A stretch of 64,000 nt of DNA from Lepidodermella squamata (Eukaryota; Gastrotricha): contig JBLDXI010000003.1 in assembly GCA_047495785.1 (NCBI GenBank), forward strand, positions 1,240,001-1,304,000, written 5' to 3'. The position numbers were made by a program, and so were the translations under genes. Shown in pieces: positions 1-11,573 of this stretch (positions within the stretch are counted from its first letter, which is position 1; each line of letters starts with the position of its first letter). The notes beneath the pieces are model-generated. The model saw only the letters and a program-made list of their open reading frames with translations. It did not search any database and was not told the DNA's origin.

Positions 1-223
1 CAACGTTCAAAACAGGGCTGGTCTTTCTCCATTAATGATTGCGGCGAGATATGGTTACCTTGAAATTTTAGAGATGCTCCTTCAAGTTAGAAGTATCAAC
101 CTAGCGGCCAAGGATACCTATGGCTTCACAGCTACAGACTTTGCGTTTCAGTTCAAAAACTACGAAGCAGCCGGTCTTTTGACGATGTTTGAGGTCAGAA
201 ATTCGGCGAAGAAGGACGCGTGA
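1..223 (+). CDS. 3' end of an ankyrin-repeat protein gene (cut by window edge)
   Basis: The reading frame is open from base 2 and ends at TGA 221-223, giving about 73 residues. The text contains one and a half ankyrin repeats: a T/S-P-L-M-I-A-A-R-Y-G-Y-L-E-I-L turn-helix followed by a last degenerate repeat with G-F-T-A-T-D-F-A. It ends in a short charged tail. The last exons of the downstream genes at 515 and 2705 finish the same way (S-P-L-M ... G-N-T-A-E), so this is most likely the last exon of another CCP-ankyrin paralogue whose 5' part lies outside the window. An AATAAA signal at 315-320 fits the 3' end. Function is unknown; the paralogues suggest a secreted protein. Confidence 0.75.
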   Translation, partial: NVQNRAGLSPLMIAARYGYLEILEMLLQVRSINLAAKDTYGFTATDFAFQFKNYEAAGLLTMFEVRNSAKKDA

Positions 224-514
224 GCTGATTACTGATAATTATCTTTAAAACTCGTTGTATTTTTTTGTAAATCTTTCGTCGTCGCTCATTCTGCTCGCTG
301 ATATGAAGAAAAAAAATAAAAGGCACGTCGAGCAAGTTGACCAACACTAGTAGTTGAATACTTTTAACAAGTTAGTTTATGGTCACGTATGAAGGTTCTG
401 CTGCTACTGCTGGCCAGGCTCTTGGATTAATAGCATTACGCATAGGCACCTGTGATATCACGATGTAGTTTCTCGCTAGCCTAGAGAATTATTTACACGA
501 CCGACGTGTTTATC

Positions 515-2517
515 ATGATGCTTGTCGTCCTAACCACAATTTTACTATTTGCACTATCAAATGCCGTTGAATTTTGCCCGCGGCAAATCAACATCTTCAA
601 CGGCAATGTCGATTTCAGTGACGGCCGACCTAATCCTGTCGGAATTCGGCGACCTCTACTATGCTCGAAAGGTTTTATATCCCTTGGCCAACCTTACGTC
701 GAATGCACATCTGACGGCTGGTTCGTACCAGGAAATTGCATAAATCGAAGTAAGATTTTAAAAACCTCACAGGACGACTTTATCGTGATTTTCTTTTAGC
801 TTCATTTAGATGCCGGAGATCTGACGGATCATTACCTAAAATCGCATTTTGGGACAGCCCAGAATGGGTTGATGATTATTGGTTCGTAAGGCGTTCTTTC
901 AACTGTGTTGCTAATTACACCCTGAAAGGATTAAGCTATTACGAATGTGACGAAAATCAGAGAGCTCAATGGAAGGCAAGGGGATTCTGCGAGCTTACCG
1001 AAAATCAACTGACAGTCAAAAAAATCGTGCCAATGTGTTCCGATCTGGCGATGAATTTCCTTCCAAACGCGAATTTCACGGGAAATGCGATTCTAGCTCC
1101 GGCTGGGTATTACACAAGATTTTTCCGCTGTAATCCCGACTATTACCTATTTGGAAGCTCCCCGACTGCGTTGTGCAATCCAAATGAGAAGAGAAGTGAA
1201 TACTCTGGTTGGAAAATTCTTGGATCATGTCGACAAGGTTTGATTTATAATCCATCAATTTTTGGCTTAATTTTCTTGTTTTCAGATCCGATGAATTTCC
1301 CAACATGCCCCGAACCTATAATCGAAAATGGGCAAGTTCGAGTAGGAGCGAACACATTCTCCTCCCGCCGCTTCTTCCGCTGCGCTGCTGGCTATGAATT
1401 GCTTGGCGTCAACCACATTATTTGCACTCTAAATGGAACTTGGTTCACCGCAGGAGGCTGTGTACCAGTTGGACAGACAACTATGTTCCCAGCTACAACA
1501 ATTGCCGCCACTACCACGATAAATTATCCTTCTATTTTCGAGTTCGTGTCATTTCGCTCCCGTGCGCTGTCTAATACTAGTTCGCAGCTACCGTATTTTC
1601 GAAACAGCACTACAACTATGCAACCTAGCGTTGCCAGGATAACTATTCAACTAAAGACGACACTCAGGCCGAGAACAACAATGGGAGATTCTCCATTTCA
1701 AGCAATCACTCGGCGCAGGTCAACAACAGTTGCCCCCACTCAAGGAATCCCCCAAGGAATCATGAGATCAACTCAGGGGCAACTAAACACATGTATTTGT
1801 GGAGAAATCAACTCGCCAGACCTGGTCGCAGCAGCGAAATATGGAAACATTCAAACAGTTCAGTATCTCTTATCAAACGGGGCAAGTTACAATTCCGTTG
1901 ACGAAGCAAATCAAACGGCGCTACATGCTGCAATTCGAAATAACCAACAGCGAGTTGTTGAGATTTTCATGTCATGCGTTGAATGCATCAACCTCGAGGC
2001 TAGAGCTAATGACGGCGCGAACACTTTAATGGCCTTATCCAAAAGCAACGATTCATTGCCTGCTCTTGAGTATCTGTTGGCCAAAGGCGGCTTCGATCTC
2101 AACTCTGCGAACCGAAACGGCTCAACTGCTCTTCACATGGCTGCCGAGAATGGCAATATAGGAGCTTTGAGGATTCTCGTTGCCTCTGGGGCTAATTTGA
2201 ACAAATTAGACCATAAAGGAAATACGCCACTGCTAAACGCTGTTAGGAGTGGGTCGTTAGATTCAGTTCGGATTCTTCTCATGGGAACGGCGAATGTCAA
2301 CTTGAGTAGCAATAACGGCACATCGCCATTGATGGAAGCTGCTAGACTTGGTAATACAGATATTGTTAGGATGCTACTACGGCACCCGAGAATTAATCTC
2401 GATATCGTGGACAGTAAAGGCAATACAGCTGAAATGTTGGCCTACGCTAACAGGAACTTGGACGCTGGTCTGTTAATTCAAGAGAAACGCGAAAAAATGA
2501 AATTGAACTCAAATTAA
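515..2517 (+). CDS. Secreted CCP (sushi) x4 plus ankyrin-repeat protein, gene A
   Basis: Three exons, 515-749, 800-1237 and 1286-2517, code for about 634 residues; both introns are phase 1. The start is ATG 515, which gives a hydrophobic signal peptide (M-M-L-V-V-L-T-T-I-L-L-F-A-L) ending near N-A-V-E-F. Four CCP modules follow, each with the four-cysteine, Trp/Gly pattern (for example R-F-F-R-C-A-A-G-Y-E-L-L-G ... G-T-W-F ... G-G-C). Then come a Thr/Ser-rich linker (about residues 250-395), a C-I-C-G motif, and about seven ankyrin repeats to the stop. The second ankyrin repeat holds a C-V-E-C pair. CCP modules usually bind proteins or glycans outside the cell and ankyrin repeats bind proteins; the ligand is unknown. 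AATAAA lies at 2570-2575. The 48-nt intron 1238-1285 is free of stops and in frame. Confidence 0.85.
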
Positions 2518-2652
2518 ACTAATTAACTTATTTTGTATTAAAATCATTCACATGTTTTTGCAACGGAAAAATAAAAGATTAAAGCCGCGCACTGCTGCTA
2601 TTTTGGCTATTACCACCGCAAAACATAAATACGGATTATAGCGATAAGCTGA

Positions 2653-2658
2653 TATAAA
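2653..2658 (+). promoter_or_regulatory. Possible TATA box of CCP-ankyrin gene B
   Basis: TATAAA stands 47 bases before the ATG at 2705. A TATAAAA at 6247-6253 stands at almost the same distance before the related gene at 6296, so the similar placement gives modest support. No transcript start can be seen from sequence alone. Confidence 0.35.
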
Positions 2659-2704
2659 ATTTTGCGCATGCTCGTCTCAAATGTCAACATTTGTTTAAAC
2701 CACA

Positions 2705-4567
2705 ATGCTACTCACAGCGATAATAATTGGTACCTTTGCTTGTGCGACATCCGCACAAATTTCTGAGGGCAATGTTTGCGCCAATGAACTTTCCATCTAC
2801 AATGGATACGTTGACTTCAGTGATGGCAAGGTGAATCGAATCGGTGTGTCTCGGGCAATCATCTGCAGGCCTGGCTTTATAAGCATGGGCTGGCCAATTG
2901 TTACTTGCGTCTCAACAGGATGGTCTGTGAGAGGAACATGCGTTAACCGAGGTGAGATATTTTCAATCTTTAGTTCCCAACCATTAGTATTCTAACATTT
3001 CAAGCTATGCTAAAATGCCCAAGCTCGGACTATGCACTGGCTTCGAATGCGTATTTCACCGAACCAGAGTGGGCGGATGAAGAATGGGTGCTGAGGCGAT
3101 CATTTGCTTGCGGACAAGGCTACGAACTTCGCGGGTCAAGCTTTTACGAATGTTCCGATGACGACCATCAACCGCAGTGGGTGGCTAGAGGGTTCTGCGA
3201 AATGGCTACCAACAACCGCGAGCCGACTACAGATGACCTGTGGCAATGCTCTGAATTCGCATCGGATGGCTTAGTGAAAAATGGAGAATTCCCTGTCGAA
3301 TCGCGTTCAGCCCCTGCAGGATATCTCGTCCGCGATTTCCGGTGTTTACCGGGTTACTTCGCGACTGGATGGGCTCAGATTGCTGTTTGCAACCCAGCTG
3401 AACGCAGGGAAAGATACTCTGGCTGGAAAGTACTCGGCGGCTGCACTATGCGTAATTATTAATCCATTGAACATTAATTCTTTTATTTTTCCATTCTGAA
3501 TAGGTCAAATCATTTTTCCAAACTGTGGCACGCCGTTGGTCGAGAACGGCAAAGTAGAGCCAGGAGAAGAAACACCCGGAGCAACGCGGACGTATCGATG
3601 TAACAAGGGCTACAAAAGGATGGGTGCTGATCAGTTAATCTGTTCTGTCGATGGGACCTGGTTCACCTCAGGAATTTGCATACCTTCACCAAGTGATATC
3701 GATCAAGTATCCACTGTTGCAAGTTTAAAACTAACAACTAAACGAAGGAAGAGGCCTACAACGCGAACTACAATCAGACGAACTACAAGAAAGCCGACTA
3801 CAACTCAACAGAAATGTAAATGTGGCTCGAGGAATTCGAAAGATCTCGTATTAGCGGCTGAATCTGGCAGTGTTAGGAAGGTCCAATACTTCCTTAATAA
3901 GGGCATCAGTTACAATTCAAGAGACTCTGCAAATCGATCAGTACTCCTGGCAGCTTGCGAGAATGAACAGAGCGAAGTCATTAAAGTTCTGTTCAAATGC
4001 ATCGAATGCATTGACGTTAACTACGCTGATTCAAATGGAATAACTGCTCTAATGCATCTAGCTAAATCTAATCGAACAGTTGAGCACATTCAAAATTTGA
4101 TTACGCAAGGGGTTAACGTGAATGCTGCGAGTAAAAATGGCTCAACAGCTCTCCATTTTGCGGCTAGTTCTGGGAGTTACGTCGCTATTCGTCTTCTTCT
4201 CATGTCCGGAGCTTGGCCTAACAAAATGGACCATGGAGGCAATTCGCCTCTGATCTACGCCGTCACAGGCCGATTTTCCGAGGCAGTTAAAGTTATAATC
4301 AACGGTAAAGGAAACGTGAATCTATCAAATAATACTGGATTTTCGCCGCTCATGGTTGCGGCAAAACTTGGCTATTTAGAAATCGCGAATATTCTACTAG
4401 GTCAGCCGAAAATTCTGCTGGATATTGTTGATAGGGACGGAAATACGGCCGAGAAACTGGCTTATTCGATGGGGCTATTTGAAATTGTCAGTCAAATTCG
4501 ATTAAGGCGGAAACAAAATGATACAGAGTCTGAAAAGGATTCCAGACTACACAGATTCGGAACCTGA
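2705..4567 (+). CDS. Secreted CCP x4 plus ankyrin-repeat protein, gene B
   Basis: Exons 2705-2951, 3005-3451 and 3504-4567 (both introns phase 1) code for about 585 residues. It is the closest paralogue of gene A at 515: same exon plan, same four CCP modules, and shared phrases such as V-D-F-S-D-G and L-R-G / L-K-G in module 2. A signal peptide (M-L-L-T-A-I-I-I-G-T-F-A-C-A-T-S-A) precedes CCP1. The linker is short and basic, with R-T-T-T / R-R-T-T-R-K repeats, unlike the long Thr/Ser linker of gene A. C-K-C-G opens the ankyrin part, with about seven repeats and a C-I-E-C pair in the second. The protein ends in a charged tail. AATAAA is at 4590-4595. Secretion and binding roles are inferred from domains only. 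Confidence 0.85.
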
Positions 4568-4708
4568 ATTATTGTTTTGCTTTATTGTAAATAAACGTTT
4601 GGATTCTTTGCACTCTTTTTAAACGCCCACTTATTTGAGTGTGTTAAGCATTAAGTTTACACGGCTTCCACTCACTGTTGTCCACAGTCCGGCATCAGGC
4701 CTGAAAAA

Positions 4709-5828
4709 ATGTATACAGGCTTCTTTGTTTTGCTAGCTGCTGTTAGCTCGAGTAAGTTTTACACGCAAAATTCTAAAATCTGACAAATCTCTCCTCTAGT
4801 TGCCGTTTTTGATGTCGAACGGTCTGGAAAATGTACTCCAGAGCCGTACGGGCTTGAAAACGCGAATTTTACTGAATTCGGTTGGGAGACCAATGGAACA
4901 GTGTGGAAAAAATTTGAATGTGATCGTGGCTACGCCATAAGCGGCCAGCCATTTATTAGATGCGATCCTAACAACGGAACAGGCCGATGGGAGCTCCAAG
5001 GGAATTGTGTTGCCGGTACGCGTTAACAAATTTCTGTATAACTGTATAAACTCAAGTGATATGAAGGTTCTTTCGCGAAGAATTGTGGCGCAGATCCGAA
5101 AATCGACTACGCTTTTGTGTACCCTGGATCCTCTGCAGTAGGTTCAGTTCGCTACTTCTCCTGCGATGCTGGCCTTCGAGTCGTTGGGGAGCCGACTGTC
5201 ACATGTGGAAGCGAAGGCCGCTGGAGGTCCTGGGGGACATGTCAAGTGGGAAGTAAGTCTTGCATCACGAAAAGGATTGATTCGATCAATCTATTTCACA
5301 GCTGACCCTCCTCAACGCTGCGAACGCTATGCTAGACTCCTTAACGCTATTGTCGATCAAAGCAGTGGCGCCCTGGTCGGTACTACCCGGTATTTCACAT
5401 GCGCCCCTGGTTACTACCTTGTCGGACGCAATTCGATAACGTGCCGCTCGCCTGGTTACTGGGACCCAGCTGGCGACTGTCGTAAAGGCTGTGGGGAGCC
5501 TGCCTCTATCGAAAATGGCGGTTTTGGCTACGGCCAGTCTGATACGAATGCAGCGAGAAAGGTGTACTGTTTCGACGGATACCAATACAATGGTTTGACT
5601 TCGATGATTGGATGTCGTGAAGACGGAACTTGGAGCGAGTTGGATGGTTCTTGCGAGCCAACTATCGAGTATGTTGATCCGGTGTGGGGAATGGTTAATG
5701 CTAGGTTACAAATGGCGACAACGCGAGAACCTCCTCGCCCAACCCCCACGCTAAGAAGGATCATTCTTGGAGCTGCAGCAGTTACGAGAAACGATGTCAC
5801 CACGCCTCATCTAGATCAAATGGGATGA
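4709..5828 (+). CDS. Secreted CCP-only protein, four modules, gene C
   Basis: Exons 4709-4751, 4800-5015, 5067-5252 and 5302-5828 code for about 323 residues with phase 1 introns. The first exon is only a signal peptide (M-Y-T-G-F-F-V-L-L-A-A-V-S-S). CCP1 (C-T-P-E-P-Y-G ... G-N-C), CCP2 (N-C-G-A-D-P ... G-T-C), CCP3 (R-C-E-R-Y-A ... G-D-C) and CCP4 (G-C-G-E-P-A ... G-S-C) follow, then a tail of about 60 residues rich in Pro, Thr and Arg. There is no ankyrin part, although both neighbours have one. The acceptor before exon 3 (ATGAAG at 5061-5066) is weak, so that boundary is the least sure. AATAAA is at 5864-5869. It may be a relative that lost, or never gained, the ankyrin exon. Confidence 0.8.
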
Positions 5829-6295
5829 ATTATGGACTAAATGAATTGCAGTTAAAAATGAGCAATAAATGGGAATTTTTAATTTCCATCGAAATTATGA
5901 TTTTTTGCTGCTTAATTTTCATCATTCAGAAGAACATTTCACTTGAATTCCGAGTGTTAGTAAAATCTAAGACGCCCACATCTAAGTGCAATATTTCAAT
6001 CTTACTACAAGATTGAAGTTGGTCATCTCAAAACCTGCCCGCTAATACGTGGAAACGCCAATTGTGCTTGCGAATACTACAAGACCACGTTTAAGTGTAA
6101 TTTGTGTTGTTTTTTCATGGTGGTCACTCTCTCGCGTCAAGCAGCCAAGTATGAGTTGGACAAAAAGATGAGTTTATGTTGTTGGCCGCTCAACATGAAA
6201 AGCAGGCTTGTAATTAAGCCAATGATGTAGTTACTATCAATGTTAATATAAAAACAAATTAATGACTGTTGTTGATGTGAGATTACACGACGGTG
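5829..6295. other. Spacer between genes C and D
   Basis: AT-rich spacer. It holds the AATAAA of gene C (5864-5869) and a TATAAAA at 6247-6253 that stands 43 bases before the next ATG and could be its TATA box. I see no other gene or repeat in it. Confidence 0.5.
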
Positions 6296-8410
6296 ATGAT
6301 TCTAGAAATCTTAAGCATCGCGGTAGCAGTACTTACCATTCAAGCGCAGCCGAACGCAAGCCCTTGCGTCCTGGTTCCGGTTGTTGAGAATGGCTACGTT
6401 GATTTGGCTGGTAACCCAAATGTGGTAGTAGGCGAAACGCGCATCGTGCGCTGTAACTTGGATGCTAGTTATGTCATATTCGGCAGCACTCGCGTCTTCT
6501 GTACCGAGAATGGATGGACCCAACCTGGTAGATGCATCCGGGGTCAAAGTAAGCATAAACATCAGGGAACCTTTTTTGATCCGCAATTTTAACATCGGGG
6601 AAAATCTTTAAATAGGTTACTAAAGCTTACTGAACCTTTTCCCCAATAATTTTCTTAAAGATTGCATTTTCTGACCTATTTTCCCTGCATAGTATCGTTA
6701 AGCCGGCAATGTCGACCGTTATTGGGACAAGAAGTTCCTAATGCTTACTACACGTCAGAAGAGTACCAGAACACAAACGGCGCCCAGCAACGACTGTTCG
6801 CCTGCAAAGATGGCTACAAGTTGAAAAATATGGGCCTAATCCTCTGCCAATGGGATCCGATGGCCAACGTAGCTGTATGGAAAGCTTTCGGAACCTGTGA
6901 ATTGCGTATGGCAAGGAAAATTCTGAATCTCTTATTTTCTAACCAAATTTGTTTTCCAGCTGCTAAGAACGCAAATAAAGACTGCTCAGAACCCTCGCTA
7001 CCTAACGGCAGGGTCTTCACTGGAACGAATGAAGACGGTGTCATAAGAGGCTTCACGTGCCTTCCCGGTTTTACTCTGACCGGCTCGGCATTAATAACCT
7101 GTAGCAACGGGACTTGGGTTGCTACGGGGGAGTGTTTAAGCCCTCTTGAAAACGATGTATCGCTTCGACCATCTCGAACCACTGTCTTCACATTTCCAAC
7201 ATTTCCGACTTCGACAGAGTTTCCAACTTTCCCTCCACGGCCTGCTACAACAACACCAGTACCAACGGTGTTCTTCATCACAGTTCCGATGTTTTCCACC
7301 CCATCAACGCGCCCGTTTACTATGAACACGGATTTCATCCCCCTTCGGTGCCCAGATAACCCGATGACTCCGAATGCCATCATAAAACCGGGTGGAAATC
7401 TTCCTGGGGACATGCGCCTGTTTGACTGCCGTGATGGCTACGTGTTGACTGGCAGGGGAAGGCTGGTTTGCAGTCGATCCGGCGTTTGGTTACCAGATGG
7501 AGATTGTTCGGCTCCAAGTATGTTGTCACATCAAAAGCAAATTCAAGTGAAAAGTTATTTTTGAAATAGGCTTCTCGTTTTTAACGCCAAAACCTGGCAC
7601 TCAACGTAAGTTTAACACAGCGGAAAGAATGCATTATATTTGATTATTCTTTCAGTTACAACATGGCGGAATACAATTGGGACCGAAGAATTTCCAGCAG
7701 ACTGCAAATGTTTTGGCCGGCAAAACTCTCCGGACCTAATTCAGGCCGTGAAGACGGGTAATTTGGCGAGGGTGGACCAACTACTCTCCGTGGGTGATGC
7801 AGATCCAAATTCTGTTATAGCTGGTTGGACCGCCTTAATGGTGGCATGTGACAACGCGAATGGCGTCATTCTCGATAGGCTCCTTGAATGCGGGTCTTGC
7901 CTAGAGGTCGACAAGAAAAACGAGGCTGGAACTACAGCGTTGATGTTCGCGGCAACAGATGAAGATTTCTCGTTTGGCGCCGGTAAACTACTGACAGCAG
8001 GCGCGAAAGTTAACGAACGCGACGGCTTAGGAACAACTGCTCTATCACTTGCAGCTCAATACGGACGAACTGAAACTGTTAGGACTTTGATAAGATATGC
8101 TGCGAACATCAACGTGGTCGACAATTTTTCAAACACTCCCCTTCTTTACGCAACAGCTGGGAATCATACAAGCACGGTCAGGCTACTGCTTTTCGCTGGA
8201 GCGGATGTTAATGCGAGAAATGCAAGAGGCAGTACGGCTATGATGATAGCTGCTCGTTGGGGCTACATTGAAATTGTCGGAGCGCTACTGAATTTCAATC
8301 CGAATTTGTACATAGCCGATAGTGATGGCAAAACAGCATTGCGTATCGCAGAAAGCTACGGCCAAACAAGGATCGCTCAGATTCTCAGAAACAGCATGAC
8401 CTCTGCTTAG
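6296..8410 (+). CDS. Secreted CCP x4 plus ankyrin-repeat protein, gene D
   Basis: Exons 6296-6548, 6693-6905, 6960-7517, 7570-7605 and 7656-8410 code for about 604 residues; all introns are phase 1. The start ATG 6296 gives a signal peptide (M-I-L-E-I-L-S-I-A-V-A-V-L-T-I-Q-A). Two CCP modules lie in exons 1-2. Exon 3 holds CCP3, a Pro/Thr/Phe-rich spacer (T-F-P-T-F-P-T-S-T-E-F-P) and CCP4. A 12-residue micro-exon (7570-7605) leads to the last exon, where a C-K-C-F motif precedes about seven ankyrin repeats with a C-G-S-C pair in the second. AATAAA is at 8435-8440. Intron 6906-6959 is 54 nt, in frame and without stops. Separating CCP3 from CCP4 by a linker is peculiar to this copy. Confidence 0.82.
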
Positions 8411-8519
8411 TATTTTTGTATCAGTTTTGTTAGAAATAAAAGCGGATTAGCTACTCAGATTAACGTGATACAAGCGGTGAAAGCCTCATCACGTTATCTT
8501 CTTTTAACATCTTTAACAA

Positions 8520-9904
8520 ATGTATTCAACTTTGGTTATCATTTGCGTTTCCTTCTTCATTCCGGTAAAGCTTCAAAGTATTCCCGCGGGTAGGCTAAAT
8601 TAGGATTTGCTGCCAACTGGTTATACTTGCCATTATTTCAAGCCAAGAACTGCTACCCCTTAGCCAATGTTCCAAATGGCGTGATGGGACCTGGTAGTAA
8701 CGAAATCGGGGCCGAGAGGAACATTACGTGCAACAAAGGCTATGTTTTGGTGGGCCCTCCGAAAATCATTTGTTCCACGGCAGGGAAATGGTATATGAGA
8801 TGCCGATGCATGCCAGGTAGACTGATTTCTCAGAATTCTTCAACCTCGTATTGATTTTCGAAAATAGCCAATCTTACACGATGCGGCCGTCCTCTATCGG
8901 TGGATGGTGGGACCTATCGAATATCAGCAGACAATACCTCTGTTTACCTCGATTGCAATGCCGGCTATCGAATCACGCGACCTTCTATTTTAAAATGTGA
9001 GCAGACTGGATTTTGGTCAAGGCCCCAAGGCTTCTGTATACCAAATGACGCCCCAACTGCTGTAACTTCAACTGTTAATCCTAACAAGTGTTGCGCAGGT
9101 AGCAGGTCGAATTCCTTGGCTCTAGTCCAAGCAGCAAGAGCTGGAAATATCACTTTGGTGGATAGAATTTTGCTAACGGGAAATGCCTCTGCTAACTCGA
9201 GAGATGCCAACGGATGGACAGCTTTAATGTGGGCTGCGAATAATCGACATAGAAATGTAGCCAATCGACTGTTACAATGCTGTGCTGATCCAAATCTGAA
9301 AAGCTACTCGAACACTACGGCTCTAATGTTAGCCGTAAAGAGTGGAAGTTCAGAGATAGTCAAGGCCTTACTATCAAAGAAAGCGGATACAAACGTGGCA
9401 AATCAGTATGGCTCGACTGCTGCCCTTTTTGCTGCTCAAATTGGTGATTTGGATGCTTTAACGCTTCTTCTAAATAACGGAGCCGATGTGTCAGCAAGGG
9501 ATATCAGCAACAATACTATGTTGCACACAGCTGTTCGGGGGAACCATATTGATATAGTCAAGTTTTTACTCCGGATGAAGGAAATTGACGTAAATGCTGT
9601 TAATAACGATGGGATATCACCTCTAATGCTAGCTGCTAATTCTGGCTTTACGACTGTTGTGACGCATCTACTTGAAGTTGAGGGGATCGACCTATTCCTC
9701 GGCGATAATGAGGGCCGAACTGCAAGGACATTGGCGGAGGAAAAAGGCCACTCGGAAATTGTTTCGCTGTTGGAAGATGCTGAGAATGGATTCGAAGTAA
9801 ACATGATGACTGAAATAATTGAATCGACGACTTCGACCCTTACTAAACTCACAGCGAAGACCGCAGGTACAACAGAGTCCGATGCATCGTTCGGTCTACC
9901 TTGA
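8520..9904 (+). CDS. Secreted CCP x2 plus ankyrin-repeat protein, gene E
   Basis: Exons 8520-8589, 8643-8816 and 8868-9904 code for about 426 residues with phase 1 introns. Exon 1 encodes the signal peptide (M-Y-S-T-L-V-I-I-C-V-S-F-F-I-P). The donor at 8590 was chosen over the one at 8565 because it keeps phase 1 and a mature N-terminus before the first cysteine. Two CCP modules follow; the first ends unusually in Y-M-R-C-R-C. The linker is very short. C-C-A-G opens the ankyrin part of about seven repeats, and the second repeat holds L-L-Q-C-C-A-D. The tail is Ser/Thr-rich. With gene G it forms a subgroup that has C-C where genes A, B and D have C-x-x-C. AATAAA is at 9952-9957. Confidence 0.82.
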
Positions 9905-10403
9905 GCACTATTTGGAAAAAAATTATTAGATTACTTTTGATTGTTTAGAAAAATAAAAACAACAGTCGCGTTCGTTTGATTTCACGTTTCACTGCCGGAT
10001 GGTTTATTCGAACTAAAGATAAAGCAAGAGTTAGCGTCCTTCATATCTGCACTCCGACCTTTGAATCCCTTAGGCCGCTGTGTTATGGGATCTAGGGTCC
10101 ATTCGCACCAGTTATGAGTAAGGTTTGTTGCAGAGAATATTCAGTTACTCATTCACAGAATGAAAAAATAGTAGCCTAAACACGTCTGTCGACGTAAAAA
10201 GTAGTGAAATTCCCCGTTATACTTTTTTCCAACGGCTGACGTGCCTTGTGATATTGCACGCCTACGTTCGACTTGGTGACTCATTCGAGGACCGTGACGT
10301 GTTTAGTAGCCCTACGCAACACGAATCAAGGGCTCTAAATAGCCTTCGAAATTCAGGCCTAACCATTCAGTTCTGAAATACTTGAAAGCAAATAACAACA
10401 ACA
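9905..10403. other. Spacer between genes E and F
   Basis: Holds the AATAAA of gene E at 9952-9957. No further gene, repeat or clear promoter element is recognised. Confidence 0.4.
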
Positions 10404-10874
10404 ATGCAGTTTGTTCTTCTTACTTTGGCCCTGGTGGCTGTTCTACCTAGTACTCTATGCTTATCCTGTGATCAACTCCCGTTGGCAAAACACGGTTTCT
10501 TCATAGTGCCACTCAATGGGATGCCATCTGATGATGTACCAGATTTCCGAGTCCACTCAGCCATTCTAGTCTGTAATGCTGGATATAAACTGGTTGGTGA
10601 ATCTTTGATCAAATGCATGGACAACAATGAATTCAGTCAAATTGGTCAATGCATCCCTGGCCCTTGTGGCGAACCGCCTGTTATAGCGAAAGGCAACATT
10701 TTCTTCGATGGTGATAGCAAGCCCGAAGAAAGAGTCTCTATCTACTGTGATGACGGCTATTCTTTGGCTGGCAACGCGTTTTCCAGCTGTGACGCCCTGA
10801 CAAAGAAATGGAGCGAACCCGGAAAGTGCTTGCCAGATCCATCGGCAACTCCAAGAAAGCCTTACTTTTCATGA
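10404..10874 (+). CDS. Small secreted two-CCP protein, gene F (single exon)
   Basis: An intronless frame of 156 residues. A clear signal peptide (M-Q-F-V-L-L-T-L-A-L-V-A-V-L-P-S-T-L-C) is followed by two CCP modules: C-D-Q-L-P ... A-I-L-V-C-N-A-G-Y-K-L-V-G ... G-Q-C, and C-G-E-P-P ... V-S-I-Y-C-D-D-G-Y-S-L-A-G ... G-K-C. The stop comes 16 residues after the last cysteine. It is the only intronless member of this array, so a retroposed or trimmed copy is possible. AATAAA at 10912-10917 supports a complete gene. CCP-only secreted proteins usually bind other proteins or surfaces; the target is unknown. Confidence 0.85.
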   Translation: MQFVLLTLALVAVLPSTLCLSCDQLPLAKHGFFIVPLNGMPSDDVPDFRVHSAILVCNAGYKLVGESLIKCMDNNEFSQIGQCIPGPCGEPPVIAKGNIFFDGDSKPEERVSIYCDDGYSLAGNAFSSCDALTKKWSEPGKCLPDPSATPRKPYFS

Positions 10875-11573
10875 TTCCTGAACATGAGCAGTTCAATGCT
10901 TGATTTTTCCTAATAAATTGTGAATATTTTTGAAAGGATTGGTTATTTAAAAATTAAACTTGTATAGAAATTTTATCAATTTTCATGGTAGTGTTTGTAG
11001 TAGTAGAACTTGGGTAGAAAGTAGGTAAAAGTTGCTAATGTTAAACATTTCAGTCTCAGGTCTCAGCGTAACTTTCTTTAGGTAAAACTTAGAAGGTATT
11101 TGCCTTGTTTCTATTTATGTTTGGAGATACTTTGTCTACATAAATATTTCCCCTTACTAAAGTGTAATGAATAAGATGTGCGGCTTAGTGTCTCAACTAG
11201 TACCGCTCTCTAGCAGTATTATATACAATTTATACCCGCAAACACGCGCGCACTCTATTCTGCGGCATCGCTTTGCACTAAGAATTGTAATATACAAGTA
11301 TTAAGTATAACACATAACGTGTGTCTATTCACGGCCGTTTTTCCACTGTACACGCGCGGCCAGCCGGGCGCTTTGAGTTCCATTCACCTCAATGCTTTAC
11401 CTATCAATTGACACCACAACGACAACAACAATAACAATAAACATTTTATGACTTAAGGTGGCCATTCTAGGCCGCCTATTGATATACGAGAGCCTTATTA
11501 TGCGAATACCACTCCTGAAAAAATATTAAAACTTTGATAAATTATTTTAATTGATTTATCTTAGATCAAAATA
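10875..11573. other. Spacer between genes F and G
   Basis: AT-rich at both ends, with a more GC-rich stretch around 11235-11375. It holds the AATAAA of gene F. A short A/C-rich run (11412-11440, CAACGACAACAACAATAACAA) lies upstream of gene G. No gene is seen. Confidence 0.4.

Noticed and set aside
1027-2517. Continuous open frame read as one 496-codon gene starting at 1027
   Set aside because: It begins mid-module and runs through the 48-nt intron 1238-1285. Phase, a good donor and acceptor, and the paralogue at 2705 support the spliced three-exon model instead.
6814-7413. 199-codon open frame on the minus strand
   Set aside because: It lies opposite the CCP3-linker-CCP4 exon of gene D, which has clear domains on the plus strand; the minus text has no recognisable domain.
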